DNA of 64,000 nucleotides from Bacteroidaceae bacterium (GCA_017645305.1 JAGCPD010000006.1:1-64000); one strand, 5' to 3'; shown: positions 6,794 through 16,026, counted from the stretch's first letter. Numbers and translations: made by a program. Notes: generated by a model from the sequence alone, not told the origin.

Positions 6794-9256
6794 ATGATAA
6801 AGATTCCATCACGAATTATTACACTGACGGCACTGTGTTTGGTAGCGATGTTGAAGGCAGGAGCCCAGACACTGCACTACAACAAGCCGGCGGAGTTTTT
6901 CGAGGAGACGCTGGTAATTGGTAACGGCACCATGGGCGGTATTGTCTATGGCGGTACCGAGCACGACAAGGTGTCACTGAACGATATTACGCTCTGGACG
7001 GGCGAACCCTGCAACATGAAGGTCTTCTCGCCAGAGGCACATAAGAGCATCCCTGCCATCCGCGAGGCACTGCGACAGGGTGATTACCCCAAGGCCGACC
7101 AACTGCAGCATGATGTGCAGGGACACTTCTCGCAGAACTACCAGCCGCTGGGGCAGCTTACTATCGATTACCTGGATACAGAAACGCCTGCCACAGGCTA
7201 CCGCCGCTGGCTGGATATCGGCAATGCAACGGCTCATACCGCCTATCAGAGAGGAGCCTACAGATACACCACAGAATACTTTGCCACAAACCCCGACTCG
7301 GGCATTGTCATCCGTATCACTACGGACAATCCCAAAGGTATTTGTGCCCGCGTGGGGCTTACCTGCCAGCTCAAGAGCCAGATTCGTACAGAGGAGGGCA
7401 AGGTGCTGGTGAACGAAGGCTATGTTGCCTATACCTCAATGCCCAGTTATGTTGGCGGCATGGACCGTTTTGGCTACGACCCCAACCGAGGTATGCGCTT
7501 CTGCACCAAGATACAGATTGAGGCAGACAACGTCAGTGCCGACGGCAATGCCTTACTGGTGAACGGTTCCAGCGAGGTCTTTATCTATCTGGTAAACGCC
7601 ACCTCCTTTAACGGCTATGACAAAGACCCCGTGAAGGAGGGCAGGCCCTATCAGCAACTGGCTGATGTCAGATTAAAACACCTGACATCTTCTTCCTACG
7701 AAACGCTGAGGGACCGCCACATTACTGACTATAAGAATATCTATGACCGCGTGAAACTCTCGCTGGGAGAAGCCAAGCCCGATGTCCGCTCTACGGAAGA
7801 AGTGCTTAAAGAATACATCGATGAGAGCGTATTCAACCCCGACCTGGAGGCTCTTTACTTCCAGTATTGCCGCTACCTGCTGATCTCCTGCTCCCGAACC
7901 CCCAACGTACCTGCCAACCTGCAGGGTCTTTGGAATGAGAGCATCCTGCCTCCCTGGTCGTGCAACTACACTACCAACATCAACCTGGAGGAGAACTACT
8001 GGCCGGCAGAAACGGCAGCCATGCCTGAGATGCACTTCTCGCTGCTTACTTTTATGAAGGAGTTGCAAGGCTCGGGTGAACTCACTGCCAAGGCTTATTA
8101 TGGCGTCAACAAGGGGTGGTGTATGGCGCATAACTCTGACATCTGGGCGATGACCTGTCCCGTGGGACTGCATACCGGTGACCCTCAGTGGGCCAACTGG
8201 AACATGGGCGGTGCCTGGGTAAGTACACACATCTGGGAGCATTATACTTTCTCGTTAGATAATGATTTCCTCCGTGAGTACTATCCCGTCCTGAAGGGAG
8301 CTGCCGAGTTCTGTCTGGGTTGGCTCATCAGTACAAAGGAAATGGGTGTTGAGGGAAAAGAATACCTTGTAACGGCTCCCTGCACCTCGCCGGAGAACGA
8401 CTATGTAACGCCACAGGGCTACCACGGACGCAGCTTCTATGGCGGCTCTGCAGATTTGTCCATGATTAGGGAATGCCTTACAGATGCCCGCAATGCCGCC
8501 TGTGTGCTGGGCTTGGATCAGGATTTTGTTGCCCAGGCCGACGAGGCGCTTTCCCGCCTGCAACCTTACAAGATAGGTAAGAAGGGCAATCTCCAGGAAT
8601 GGTTCTATGACTGGGATGATGAGGACCCGCACCACCGCCATCAGAGTCACCTCTTTGGCATCTATCCGGGGCACAGCCTTAGCGATGGAGTGAACAGCAT
8701 GGAGGATATTCACCGTGCTGCCCACAAGTCGTTAGAGATTAGGGGCGACCGCACTACCGGCTGGAGTACCGGCTGGCGTGTGAACCTCTATGCCCGTCTG
8801 CATGATGCCCGGAACGCCTATCACATTTTCCGCAAGTTGCTTTCCTATGTAAGTCCGGACGGTTACCGCGGTCCCGATGCCCGCAGGGGCGGAGGCACCT
8901 ATCCTAACCTGTTGGACGCTCATTCGCCCTTCCAGATAGACGGAAACTTCGGCGGTTGTGCCGGTGTGATAGAGATGCTGATGCAGAGCGAGTACAGTAT
9001 TGACAACGGACAATTATCAATTGTCAATTGTCAATTAACCATAGAACTCCTTCCTGCTCTGCCGGCAAACTGGAAGGACGGTTCCGTAAGCGGCATCCGT
9101 GCCCGTGGCGGCATTGCCGTAAGCATGAAATGGCAGGACAGCCGCGTAACAGCTCTCACCCTTACTGCCCAGCAGCCTTGCAAGGTCACCCTGCTTGCGA
9201 ACGGACAGCAAAAAGTGGTTAAGCTAAAGAAGGGTGATAACAAAGTAAAACTATAA
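6794..9256 (+). CDS. secreted GH95 alpha-L-fucosidase or alpha-L-galactosidase
   Basis: An 820-residue protein with a signal peptide ending GAQ. It carries the GH95 N-terminal signature (VIGNGTMGGIVYGG), then an (alpha/alpha)6 barrel. N395 and N397 (TTNIN), E534 (TSPENDY) and D716 (DGNFGG) correspond to the base-activating asparagines, the acid and the base of known GH95 enzymes. The substrate is fucose or L-galactose on xyloglucan, pectin or host glycans; the sequence does not decide which. Near residue 738 a family A repeat is inserted in frame (IDNGQLSIVNCQLTIELLP), just before the C-terminal beta domain. The gene is followed by a long hairpin shared with the convergent esterase gene. Confidence 0.92.
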   Translation: MIKIPSRIITLTALCLVAMLKAGAQTLHYNKPAEFFEETLVIGNGTMGGIVYGGTEHDKVSLNDITLWTGEPCNMKVFSPEAHKSIPAIREALRQGDYPKADQLQHDVQGHFSQNYQPLGQLTIDYLDTETPATGYRRWLDIGNATAHTAYQRGAYRYTTEYFATNPDSGIVIRITTDNPKGICARVGLTCQLKSQIRTEEGKVLVNEGYVAYTSMPSYVGGMDRFGYDPNRGMRFCTKIQIEADNVSADGNALLVNGSSEVFIYLVNATSFNGYDKDPVKEGRPYQQLADVRLKHLTSSSYETLRDRHITDYKNIYDRVKLSLGEAKPDVRSTEEVLKEYIDESVFNPDLEALYFQYCRYLLISCSRTPNVPANLQGLWNESILPPWSCNYTTNINLEENYWPAETAAMPEMHFSLLTFMKELQGSGELTAKAYYGVNKGWCMAHNSDIWAMTCPVGLHTGDPQWANWNMGGAWVSTHIWEHYTFSLDNDFLREYYPVLKGAAEFCLGWLISTKEMGVEGKEYLVTAPCTSPENDYVTPQGYHGRSFYGGSADLSMIRECLTDARNAACVLGLDQDFVAQADEALSRLQPYKIGKKGNLQEWFYDWDDEDPHHRHQSHLFGIYPGHSLSDGVNSMEDIHRAAHKSLEIRGDRTTGWSTGWRVNLYARLHDARNAYHIFRKLLSYVSPDGYRGPDARRGGGTYPNLLDAHSPFQIDGNFGGCAGVIEMLMQSEYSIDNGQLSIVNCQLTIELLPALPANWKDGSVSGIRARGGIAVSMKWQDSRVTALTLTAQQPCKVTLLANGQQKVVKLKKGDNKVKL
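8998..9039. repeat. dispersed repeat, family A, in frame inside GH95
   Basis: The sequence has the same TGACAAC/GGACAATTATCAATTGTCAATT phrases as the intergenic copies at 3854 and 18998. Here it is read through as about 14 codons without a stop. Confidence 0.8.
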
Positions 9257-9270
9257 TTCTCAAGAACATT

Positions 9271-9315
9271 CTGAACGTCCCCAGACAGTAAACAGCTCTG
9301 TCTGGGGACGTTCAG
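9271..9315. terminator. long convergent hairpin between GH95 and esterase genes
   Basis: Bases 9271-9288 pair perfectly with 9298-9315 (18 bp, 9-base loop). The hairpin lies between two convergent genes and probably ends transcription from both sides, although neither side has a strong U-tract. Confidence 0.65.
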
Positions 9316-9325
9316 TTCAGGAAAA

Positions 9326-12300
9326 TCAGCGGATGACTCTTTTCTTGTTCTTCGTAACGAAAATCCCGTTGTGCGGGTTGCTGATGACCTGTCCCGAAAG
9401 TTCGTAAACAGTGCTATCATTTTTTTCACTTTTCACTCTTTCGCTTTTCATTTCACCAATTCCGTCATACAGGTCGTCAAGTCCTACAAGCCACTTTGTC
9501 AGGTCCTGGAGCATCTGATTGTGATATGTGAAAGAGGGATTGAAGCCAAAGCCGTGTCCGCCTGACGTAAACGTCTTGTAGGCAACAGATACACCGGCAT
9601 TTCTTAATGCCGTCCTGTACCTCAGACTATTGGTGGGCTTTACGGTGGTGTCGTCACTGGCCCAGCAAAGATATGCTACGGGTGTCTGGGCAGTTACTTG
9701 CCTGTCGTTACTGTACAGTGTAACAAGGTCCATGCTGGGATTGTCGCCAAGAAGGTTCTGGCGCGAGCCGGCATGTGTATAGTTTGATTCCATGCTGATA
9801 ACAGGATAGAAAAGCACTTGGAAGGCGGGCAGTTCTTCTTCTGTAAGGTGTGTGGCAATGGTGCTTGCCAGATGTCCGCCTGCACTGAAGCCCATCACTC
9901 CAACCTGCTTGGGGTTTATCAGCAGGTCTGCGGCATTCTCACGCAGATACTGTAAGGCAGCCCGTCCGTCATTAAAGGGTACCTCGGGATTGCCGTTGGG
10001 AAGATTGTATGTCAGAACGGCAGCAGTAAAGCCAAGGTCGTTATAGAAAGGAGCCCAGTCGGCACCTTCGTAGTTGCCGGCAACGTATGCGTAGCCGCCT
10101 CCTGGGATAATGATAACCGCTTTGCCGTTGGCTTTTTCTTCTGGTGCAGGGAATAGTGTAAGAATAGCGCCTGTAGAAAGTTTTACGTTCTCAGGACTGG
10201 TAATAGCTCCCACTTCGCAGACACTGAAGATGCTGCCCACATCGGAAAGATTGTTCCAGAATCCCAGATGGCCTCCTGCGCCGCCAAACTCATTTATATA
10301 AGGATAGGAGCCGTCCGTAGCAAGCAGAAAGCCTTTCTCACTTTCTATAATATTCCAGCGGAACTCTCCGTTGTCCAAAACCGCAATATAGTTACCCTTC
10401 TCTTGGTTATAGACTTTCGAGAGTGTCTTGGTGACATCTGATCGGTTATAGACAACAATACCGTCGTAGGGGTCGCCCTGAAACGCCCACTGATATTCGT
10501 TAGAGTTCAGTTCGTCCCTTGTGGGCGTAAGGTTGCACTTGTAGCCATCGGCTGCGTTCACATAGTCGGCACCCTCGCGCAGGGTCAGGTTATACCAGTG
10601 AGCGTTGTCCAGATTGGGCGACAGTTCGAAAGGCAGTTCCCACGAAGCTTCTACAAGTACGACATTCTCTCCTCCCTTGGTCAGGGTTACGGGTTCCAGA
10701 ACGGTGTAGGTGGTGTAGGACTTGCGTTTCACATGGTCGGGAACCTCTGTGACCACATCGCCCTCCAGCCCGGTAGTGTAGAGTTCTTCCAGCATTTTGC
10801 CTGTGGCATCCACAATACGATAGGTTACGGTCAGCTGTTTGCTGAAGAATTCGTCCATTGCAGCCAGTGCCTCCGTAGGGTCGAAGTCGCCCTCCTCCTT
10901 TATGGTGGTCTGATTGCCTGTATCGTGTGGCGTATAGGTGTTAGCACAGATACCATTCTCAGTGCTCGAGGCGCTGTTCAGCACGTAGCCGCCCATTGTC
11001 AGATAATAAGGATACGCCTCTGGTGTACCTGTGTAGTTTACCTTTATGGGCTGCAGGTTTTCATTGGAGCAGATGATATTGCTCCAGTCATCGCGATACG
11101 GAACAGGGTCGCGGAACATGAATGCCTTGTCGGCAATGCTGTAAAGATAGGTTTGCCCTTCGTGAGTGATGAAGGCGAACTCGCCCTTGGTGGCATCAAT
11201 GCCGCTCTTAACGGTGCTGGTAAGCTTGCCGTCCTTGGTCCCCATGTCGCCTCGGGTGGTCTTCATGCTGTACTTCTTGTTGTTCTGGGGCTTGAAGGTG
11301 TTCCATTCGGGCAGCGGGTTCTTAACCTCTATGCCGTCGGCCTTGATGAGTTCCAACAGGCTGTTGGCCCAGATTTCTGCCAGACGTTTGGCACCGTTTA
11401 CATTGGGGTGCAGGTAGAAGTAGCCCGCGTTGCCGTTTTCACGGGTAAAGAGTGCCTTGTTGTCCTCGAAGAACTCCCACACGCCCCGGCTGCCGGCATA
11501 TACCTGTTCGTACTCTTGGACGATGGCATCCAGAATGGGATAGTAGCTGTGCAGACGGTCCAGACCCTCTTGCAGGTACATGGCACCGTTATAGGTGCTG
11601 GGACTGTACCAGATGGGGTAGTTAAGCAGAATCTTGCAGTTGGGAACGGCTTCAATAAGATTGTCAATGATGGTCTTGATGTTGTTGCCGTAAGCATTGG
11701 GCGAGACGGGAGCCCCTTCTGTTGTCGTGCAGGCACTGTCATTGGTACCCAGCATGATGGAGATGTAGATAAGTCCGCCGTTCTGCTTTCTGAATGCCTT
11801 GGCGTTGTTGACAATGCGGGTGAAGTCGTCCCTGCCGGGCAGATATCCCCAGGTGGTGATGCCTGAGTGCCCGCCGTTATAGACGTTGGTGTTCACGCCC
11901 GTTGCCTCCTGTATCAGCGACTTGCAAACGATAGGCGGTGCCTGCGTAGAGGCATTGCTAAGGGTGGCTTCTGCCGTGATGCTGTTGCCGATGAAGAGCA
12001 GGTTGATGTTTTCCTTCGGATCGATGGGGTCTTCCTCGCCCTCTACGGCACGATAGACCTGAAATCTTCCCAAAGAAACAAAGGGATTGCCGTTATGGTC
12101 ATACCGGCTGGAATTACCTGCGTTCACTGTCTTCTTCACCACAAAGCGCAAATCGGTATAGGCATCGCCCAAGGCAATGTGCGGCGACTGGTACCGATCG
12201 GGTTGGAAGGCTGTAAAGTCGTCGTCCATGTTTTTCAGATGCTCCACCTCCGTCCATTCTCCATTAGGCAGGTTGGCAGCCTGAATAACCACTTCGGTAG

Positions 12301-12637
12301 GTGTATCATACGTACTGGCCCAGGCAGAGCCAATCATGGTAAAAATGACATCCGTCTCGGCTTGGTTGAAGTGAACCTGCAGATAAGTATCGGTACCGGC
12401 GGGCAGAGGACCAGGATTGCTCCAGGATGAGTGCCAGATAATCTGATTAGTTCCCATACCTTCGCTCTCAGGGCGCAGCAGGTTGCTGGGCGGGAAGCCG
12501 TTCTCCGAGTTGTTGGATGTTATCTGTGAGCCCTTGGTCAACAACGCCTCACCCTTCTTCCATACTTTATTCTGGGCATGCATAGGTGCGCACATCAATA
12601 GTAATGCACCCAGCAAAATTGAAAAAATCTTTTTCAT
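9326..12637 (-). CDS. secreted two-domain esterase (SGNH plus alpha/beta hydrolase)
   Basis: A 1103-residue exported protein; the ATG at 12637 is preferred over a TTG two codons upstream because it opens the signal peptide. Domains in order: a discoidin-like binding module (about 25-175); an SGNH/GDSL hydrolase (about 205-440) with GNSIT, GTNDS and HPNVNG blocks; a beta-rich spacer (about 455-800); an alpha/beta hydrolase (about 810-1055) with the GFSAGG nucleophile, ASDD acid and GGHGFG histidine. It probably deacetylates xylan or pectin, and two esterase types in one chain suggest complementary positions. The C-terminus carries the LSGQ...GIFVTKNKK tag, preceded by an in-frame repeat-derived linker (KSERVKSEK). 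Confidence 0.88.
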   Translation of the reverse strand: MKKIFSILLGALLLMCAPMHAQNKVWKKGEALLTKGSQITSNNSENGFPPSNLLRPESEGMGTNQIIWHSSWSNPGPLPAGTDTYLQVHFNQAETDVIFTMIGSAWASTYDTPTEVVIQAANLPNGEWTEVEHLKNMDDDFTAFQPDRYQSPHIALGDAYTDLRFVVKKTVNAGNSSRYDHNGNPFVSLGRFQVYRAVEGEEDPIDPKENINLLFIGNSITAEATLSNASTQAPPIVCKSLIQEATGVNTNVYNGGHSGITTWGYLPGRDDFTRIVNNAKAFRKQNGGLIYISIMLGTNDSACTTTEGAPVSPNAYGNNIKTIIDNLIEAVPNCKILLNYPIWYSPSTYNGAMYLQEGLDRLHSYYPILDAIVQEYEQVYAGSRGVWEFFEDNKALFTRENGNAGYFYLHPNVNGAKRLAEIWANSLLELIKADGIEVKNPLPEWNTFKPQNNKKYSMKTTRGDMGTKDGKLTSTVKSGIDATKGEFAFITHEGQTYLYSIADKAFMFRDPVPYRDDWSNIICSNENLQPIKVNYTGTPEAYPYYLTMGGYVLNSASSTENGICANTYTPHDTGNQTTIKEEGDFDPTEALAAMDEFFSKQLTVTYRIVDATGKMLEELYTTGLEGDVVTEVPDHVKRKSYTTYTVLEPVTLTKGGENVVLVEASWELPFELSPNLDNAHWYNLTLREGADYVNAADGYKCNLTPTRDELNSNEYQWAFQGDPYDGIVVYNRSDVTKTLSKVYNQEKGNYIAVLDNGEFRWNIIESEKGFLLATDGSYPYINEFGGAGGHLGFWNNLSDVGSIFSVCEVGAITSPENVKLSTGAILTLFPAPEEKANGKAVIIIPGGGYAYVAGNYEGADWAPFYNDLGFTAAVLTYNLPNGNPEVPFNDGRAALQYLRENAADLLINPKQVGVMGFSAGGHLASTIATHLTEEELPAFQVLFYPVISMESNYTHAGSRQNLLGDNPSMDLVTLYSNDRQVTAQTPVAYLCWASDDTTVKPTNSLRYRTALRNAGVSVAYKTFTSGGHGFGFNPSFTYHNQMLQDLTKWLVGLDDLYDGIGEMKSERVKSEKNDSTVYELSGQVISNPHNGIFVTKNKKRVIR
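9421..9455. repeat. dispersed repeat, family D, in frame before a C-terminal tag
   Basis: On the minus strand this reads as tandem GTGAAAAGCGAAAGAGTGAAA phrases coding for MKSERVKSEKND. It joins the esterase body to the tag that starts at VYELSG. Confidence 0.65.
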
Positions 12638-12667
12638 GTTCAATACCCAATACCCAATGCTCAGTAA

Positions 12668-14365
12668 CTATTCAATTTCATTGCAATAAATAAGGCCCAT
12701 TCTGTCATAAAGTTTCTTCAGCTGTGGCAGACGCGCCTTCCAGTTCTCGAAGTCCTTCTGCTCGGGGTTGCACCACTGTACCTCGCTCATAGCACCCAAG
12801 CGGGGCAGCAACTGATATAAGGCGTGTTCAGGGTAAGCGACATGCTCTGTCCACAAGTTGGCTTGAACGCCAAGTATGCAGTCGCCCTCCTCTTTGGTCA
12901 GCTCTTCAGGAACAAGTGGTTCGAAGGAGTACATCTTCGAGCAGGAAACGACGTAGCTGTCTGTTGTGCGAGGTGACTTGCTGAGGTCTTTCAACTGCGG
13001 ATGGTCGATGTAGGCAAAGACGTTAGGACTCATGATGACACGATGATTCTGCTTAGCTGCCGCGATACCGCCCTTGGTTCCGCGCCAGGACATCACAATA
13101 GCATTTTCTGTCAGTCCACCTGCCAGAATCTCGTCCCAACCGATTAGGCTGCGGCCACGTGAAGCCAGGAACTGCTCAATCTCGTGGTTGATATAGGTCT
13201 GCAGTTTATTCTCTGCGCTGCGACCATCCTGGCTTCCTCTTCCGCCGTCGCCGTCAACCTTAACATTCTCGCTTGCCAACCCCAGTTCCTTAATCTTCGC
13301 CTGACATTTCGGGCACTTCTGCCAACGTTCCTTCGGACACTCGTCGCCACCAATATGGATGAATGGAGAGGGGAACACGTCACAAAGCTCACCAAAGACG
13401 GTTTTCAAGAAGTTGAGTGTCTCAGGATTGCCGCCGCAAAGCACTTCACGCATCACACCCCAATGAGGAGCAACGGGGTAGGGGCCGCCTGTGCAACCCA
13501 GGTTGGGGAAGACATGCAGGGCACTCTGCATGTGGCCGGGCATATCAATTTCGGGAACTACATTAATGTAACGCTCGGCCGCATATTTAACGACCTCGCG
13601 GCATTCATCCTGTGTATAGTAGCCGCCATAAGGAATGTTGTCGTAGAGGCGCACCTTGCTTGGGGCAATGATGCTTTTCTCACGTACACTGCCCTTCTTG
13701 GCCAGGTCGGGATAAGCCTTCACCTCGAAACGCCATCCCTGGTCCTCAGTCAGATGCCAGTGGAACTGGTTGCATCCGTGCAGGGCCATAGCATCCAGGA
13801 ACTGCTTGATGAATTCTACGCTGAAGAAGTGACGGCCGCAGTCCAGCAGCACGCCGCGATAGGTAAAACGGGGCTGGTCGGTAATCTGTACGAAGGGCAG
13901 CTCAACACTTTGGCCTTTGGCTATCGGCAAGCTTTTCCGAAGTGTTTGGGTGGCGCGGAAAAGTCCTGCAGGCTCGTAGGCACTGATAAGGACGCCCTCC
14001 TTGTTCACCGTCAGGGTATAGCTCTCTTTCTGCTGCTCTGTAAGTTCCACGGGCTGCTTGCTCTTCTTGCCTTGTTTTGCAGGAGCAATCAGTGTCAGAC
14101 GTACGGGCGACTTCTTGTCGGCTGCTGTCAGTTGCAGTTCAAGGCCTGTTGCCTCTTTCACCCATTGCTGCAGGAACCTGGCAATGCGTGTACTTTCTTC
14201 GTTACCCTCGTCAAAGGCAATGCCCATGCCGTTGGCAAGGGTAAAGAACTGAGTGGTGTCTGTCTTCACCTCCTTTGGCAGAGGGATGATGTTGTAACTG
14301 GCACGCTGAGCCCAGGCAGAGCAGGCTGCAGCGCACATTAGAATAATAATTCCAAGTTTTTTCAT
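12668..14365 (-). CDS. secreted beta-N-acetylhexosaminidase, GH20
   Basis: A 565-residue protein with a signal peptide (MKKLGIIILMCAAACSAWA). It has a GH20b-like alpha/beta N-terminal domain and then the catalytic barrel. The paired acid residues D341-E342 lie in HIGGDECPKE; the substrate N-acetyl group acts as nucleophile in this family. It removes terminal GlcNAc or GalNAc, for example from mucin or chitin oligomers. A Gly/Asp/Arg-rich insert (VDGDGGRGSQDGRSAEN) near residue 370 is unusual and probably a surface loop. The gene is preceded by two copies of the same promoter. Confidence 0.93.
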   Translation of the reverse strand: MKKLGIIILMCAAACSAWAQRASYNIIPLPKEVKTDTTQFFTLANGMGIAFDEGNEESTRIARFLQQWVKEATGLELQLTAADKKSPVRLTLIAPAKQGKKSKQPVELTEQQKESYTLTVNKEGVLISAYEPAGLFRATQTLRKSLPIAKGQSVELPFVQITDQPRFTYRGVLLDCGRHFFSVEFIKQFLDAMALHGCNQFHWHLTEDQGWRFEVKAYPDLAKKGSVREKSIIAPSKVRLYDNIPYGGYYTQDECREVVKYAAERYINVVPEIDMPGHMQSALHVFPNLGCTGGPYPVAPHWGVMREVLCGGNPETLNFLKTVFGELCDVFPSPFIHIGGDECPKERWQKCPKCQAKIKELGLASENVKVDGDGGRGSQDGRSAENKLQTYINHEIEQFLASRGRSLIGWDEILAGGLTENAIVMSWRGTKGGIAAAKQNHRVIMSPNVFAYIDHPQLKDLSKSPRTTDSYVVSCSKMYSFEPLVPEELTKEEGDCILGVQANLWTEHVAYPEHALYQLLPRLGAMSEVQWCNPEQKDFENWKARLPQLKKLYDRMGLIYCNEIE

Positions 14366-14403
14366 AAGGCAATAAAGGTTTTAAATTATCTTTCTTTTGC
14401 GTG

Positions 14404-14535
14404 CAAAATTACGTATAAGTGAGGGATAAACAAAACAAATAGAGATTTATTTTTTTATCCGAGCGAAAGTGATTTCGAGACGTAGCCTCAAAATTACGTA
14501 TAAGTGAGGGATAAACAAAACAAACAGGGATTTAT
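14404..14535 (-). promoter_or_regulatory. tandemly duplicated promoter of GH20 gene
   Basis: A segment of about 46 bp occurs twice, at 14404-14450 and 14489-14535. Each copy has, on the minus strand, TTTG, exactly 19 bases, then TAATTTTG (-7 boxes at 14404-14411 and 14489-14496; -33 boxes at 14431-14434 and 14516-14519). Both point to the hexosaminidase. The 38-bp spacer between copies is unrelated. Confidence 0.8.
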
Positions 14536-14618
14536 TTTCCTTTTTTTTCTTATAACCCCAGAACTTCTATAAATAATAAAAATGTATGGCGTGATGTCGG
14601 GGTTTCAGAAATTATTTG

Positions 14619-14626
14619 TATTTTTG
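14619..14626 (+). promoter_or_regulatory. -7 box for antitoxin-like gene
   Basis: TATTTTTG lies 28 bases upstream of the ATG at 14655. No good TTTG is seen at the usual distance. Confidence 0.5.
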
Positions 14627-14654
14627 CAAGCGTAAACAAGAAAAATATAGAGAT

Positions 14655-14890
14655 ATGGCAAACGTAGCAACAATTCCCGCAGAGGGACAGATTCTGGTGA
14701 ACATCGAAAACATGTCGATGCTCAAGGATATTAAGAAGGCCATCAGCCTTATCAAGGGGGTGGGCAAGATTACCGTTCCCCGTCGCCGCAAGCTCTACTC
14801 GGCCTACGAACTCTCGCTGCGCGACCTTGACGAGGGGCGCGTGATAAGTACGACAGTTTGGATGATTTGATAAAGGAAATAGAGGGATGA
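14655..14890 (+). pseudogene. frameshifted antitoxin-like gene
   Basis: The frame from 14655 gives a small protein (MANVATIPAEGQILVNIENM...) with a helical, basic middle, like antitoxins of RelE/YafQ-type pairs. It ends abruptly at 14870. In the next frame the sequence continues as DKYDSLDDLIKEIEG and stops at 14890, a natural acidic antitoxin C-terminus. A one-base indel near 14840 (after DLDEGRV) therefore explains the break. The fragment of a toxin gene follows at once. The antitoxin assignment rests on size, composition and this neighbour. Confidence 0.6.
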
Positions 14891-14972
14891 GCAGCACGAC
14901 CAGGAGCTTATCCTCGTCATGCTCAATACCGGCACATATTCCGACCTTTTCAGCAAGAAATACAAGAAGTAA
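14881..14972 (+). pseudogene. C-terminal remnant of a YafQ-type toxin
   Basis: In one frame the codons before the stop at 14970-14972 read RDEQHDQELILVMLNTGTY and then SDLFSKKYKK. The ELIL...TGTxSDLF ending is typical of YafQ/RelE-family mRNA interferases. The first two thirds of such a gene are missing, so no active toxin can be made. The remnant lies where the toxin would follow the antitoxin. Confidence 0.65.
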
Positions 14973-15047
14973 CTCCCGAACGAATTAACGACTGAATATC
15001 AAGACGCATTGGCGACGTAATATATATTATAAAGGTATAGTGACATG

Positions 15048-15081
15048 AGCGGACAGCCGACAGACGGGCTGTCCGCTTTTG
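15048..15081 (+). terminator. intrinsic terminator
   Basis: An 11-bp stem (15048-15058 with 15067-15077) is followed by TTTT. It would have served the decayed toxin-antitoxin transcript. Confidence 0.7.
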
Positions 15082-15164
15082 CTTTAAGTGGGCTTTTTCT
15101 GTGCATATTCGCCTAATATAATTAAAAATATAGGGCAAGGCGACGAGGGTTCTGAAAATCTTTC

Positions 15165-15172
15165 TATCTTTG
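15165..15172 (+). promoter_or_regulatory. -7 box for small exported protein
   Basis: TATCTTTG lies 106 bases before the start codon at 15279, which implies a leader of about 100 bases. Confidence 0.5.
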
Positions 15173-15278
15173 CCTTAGATTTTTAAGGTTTAAGGTAAAT
15201 AAACGGCTTGCCAAGCTCAGGCAAGGTCGAAACAAAACGAAAACAGACTTTCACAAGACTAATAAACTCTAAAAGAAA

Positions 15279-15872
15279 ATGAAAAGGAATATTATCACCA
15301 TCCTGCTTGCCCTCGTCGCAATGGTGGGCCAGGCACAGAAAATCAAAATGAACGATCCATCGTTCAGTGACTATCTTCCATTGCTTAATGCCAAGGGCTA
15401 TAAGGCATACAGTTTCGACACAAAGAAATTCAAGGGCGCAGAAGTCGAACCTGTTGTCATGGAATATGTAAAAGGTGAAGAGCCGAAGAATGTCCTCGGC
15501 TTCAACGTCACCATGAGCCTTGACAAGAAACTCATCATTGGTTTCAGGCCGTCCGACAGAGATTCTACAGCGAACTACCTCTTTCATTTCGGCGAGAACA
15601 GAGGCTTTGGCGGTCGGCTCAATCTAAAACCGATATTTGCTCCTGAAAATCCTGAAGATAAATGGTATGTTTACGAATCACGTCCTTTTGAACAAACAGC
15701 TTCTTTAGAGAAAGGAAAATTCATTCCGCTCGTCTTGTTTGGCTCTTATTGGTACGAGCCTGCAAATGGCGGATGCCGTTTTTGCGGCGACAACTTTATC
15801 AAATCCGACCTCTCGTCCGACATCGTGAAATTTATACCTCATTTCTTCGTACTCGGTATCAAGATAAAGTAG
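15279..15872 (+). CDS. exported protein of unknown function
   Basis: A 197-residue protein with a signal peptide (MKRNIITILLALVAMVGQAQ). The mature part is mixed alpha/beta, without membrane segments, and ends in FFVLGIKIK. It has two cysteines close together (CRFC) near residue 165. I do not recognise the family; short periplasmic Bacteroidetes proteins of unknown function look similar. It is followed after 5 bases by a truncated gene whose first codons resemble its own signal peptide, so the pair may come from one ancestral operon of exported redox or related proteins. Confidence 0.65.
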   Translation: MKRNIITILLALVAMVGQAQKIKMNDPSFSDYLPLLNAKGYKAYSFDTKKFKGAEVEPVVMEYVKGEEPKNVLGFNVTMSLDKKLIIGFRPSDRDSTANYLFHFGENRGFGGRLNLKPIFAPENPEDKWYVYESRPFEQTASLEKGKFIPLVLFGSYWYEPANGGCRFCGDNFIKSDLSSDIVKFIPHFFVLGIKIK

Positions 15873-15877
15873 AACAA

Positions 15878-15970
15878 ATGAACAAGCAGACCATCATCAC
15901 CATACTGCTCGCTCCCGACGGCAAGATATTGAAGCGCAGCCTGTGCGGAGAGAACATCGAAAAGGAATAA
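15878..15970 (+). pseudogene. internally deleted thioredoxin-like gene
   Basis: A 30-codon frame reads MNKQTIITILLA, the start of a signal peptide, joined directly to PDGKILKRSLCGENIEKE. The second part matches the usual end of TlpA/AhpC-like thioredoxin-fold proteins (LIDPDGKI...LRGEELEKK). The whole thioredoxin domain is therefore missing, as expected for an in-frame internal deletion. A peptide might still be made, but not the enzyme. The family link is inferred from the ending alone. Confidence 0.55.
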
Positions 15971-15990
15971 CAAGACTATTGCACTATAGA

Positions 15991-16026
15991 AGCAGGAATC
16001 GCGTAATTGCGGTTCCTGCTTTTTTT
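15991..16026 (+). terminator. intrinsic terminator
   Basis: A 12-bp stem with one G-T pair (15991-16002 with 16009-16020) is followed by TTTTTT. From here to 16233 I see only a 25-codon frame at 16050-16127 without recognisable similarity. Confidence 0.8.

Noticed and set aside
10598-11866. 422-codon plus-strand frame inside the esterase gene
   Set aside because: It is antisense to clear SGNH and alpha/beta hydrolase sequence and shows no domain or start signal.
13184-14341. 385-codon plus-strand frame inside the GH20 gene
   Set aside because: Antisense to the GH20 catalytic region; no independent evidence of coding.
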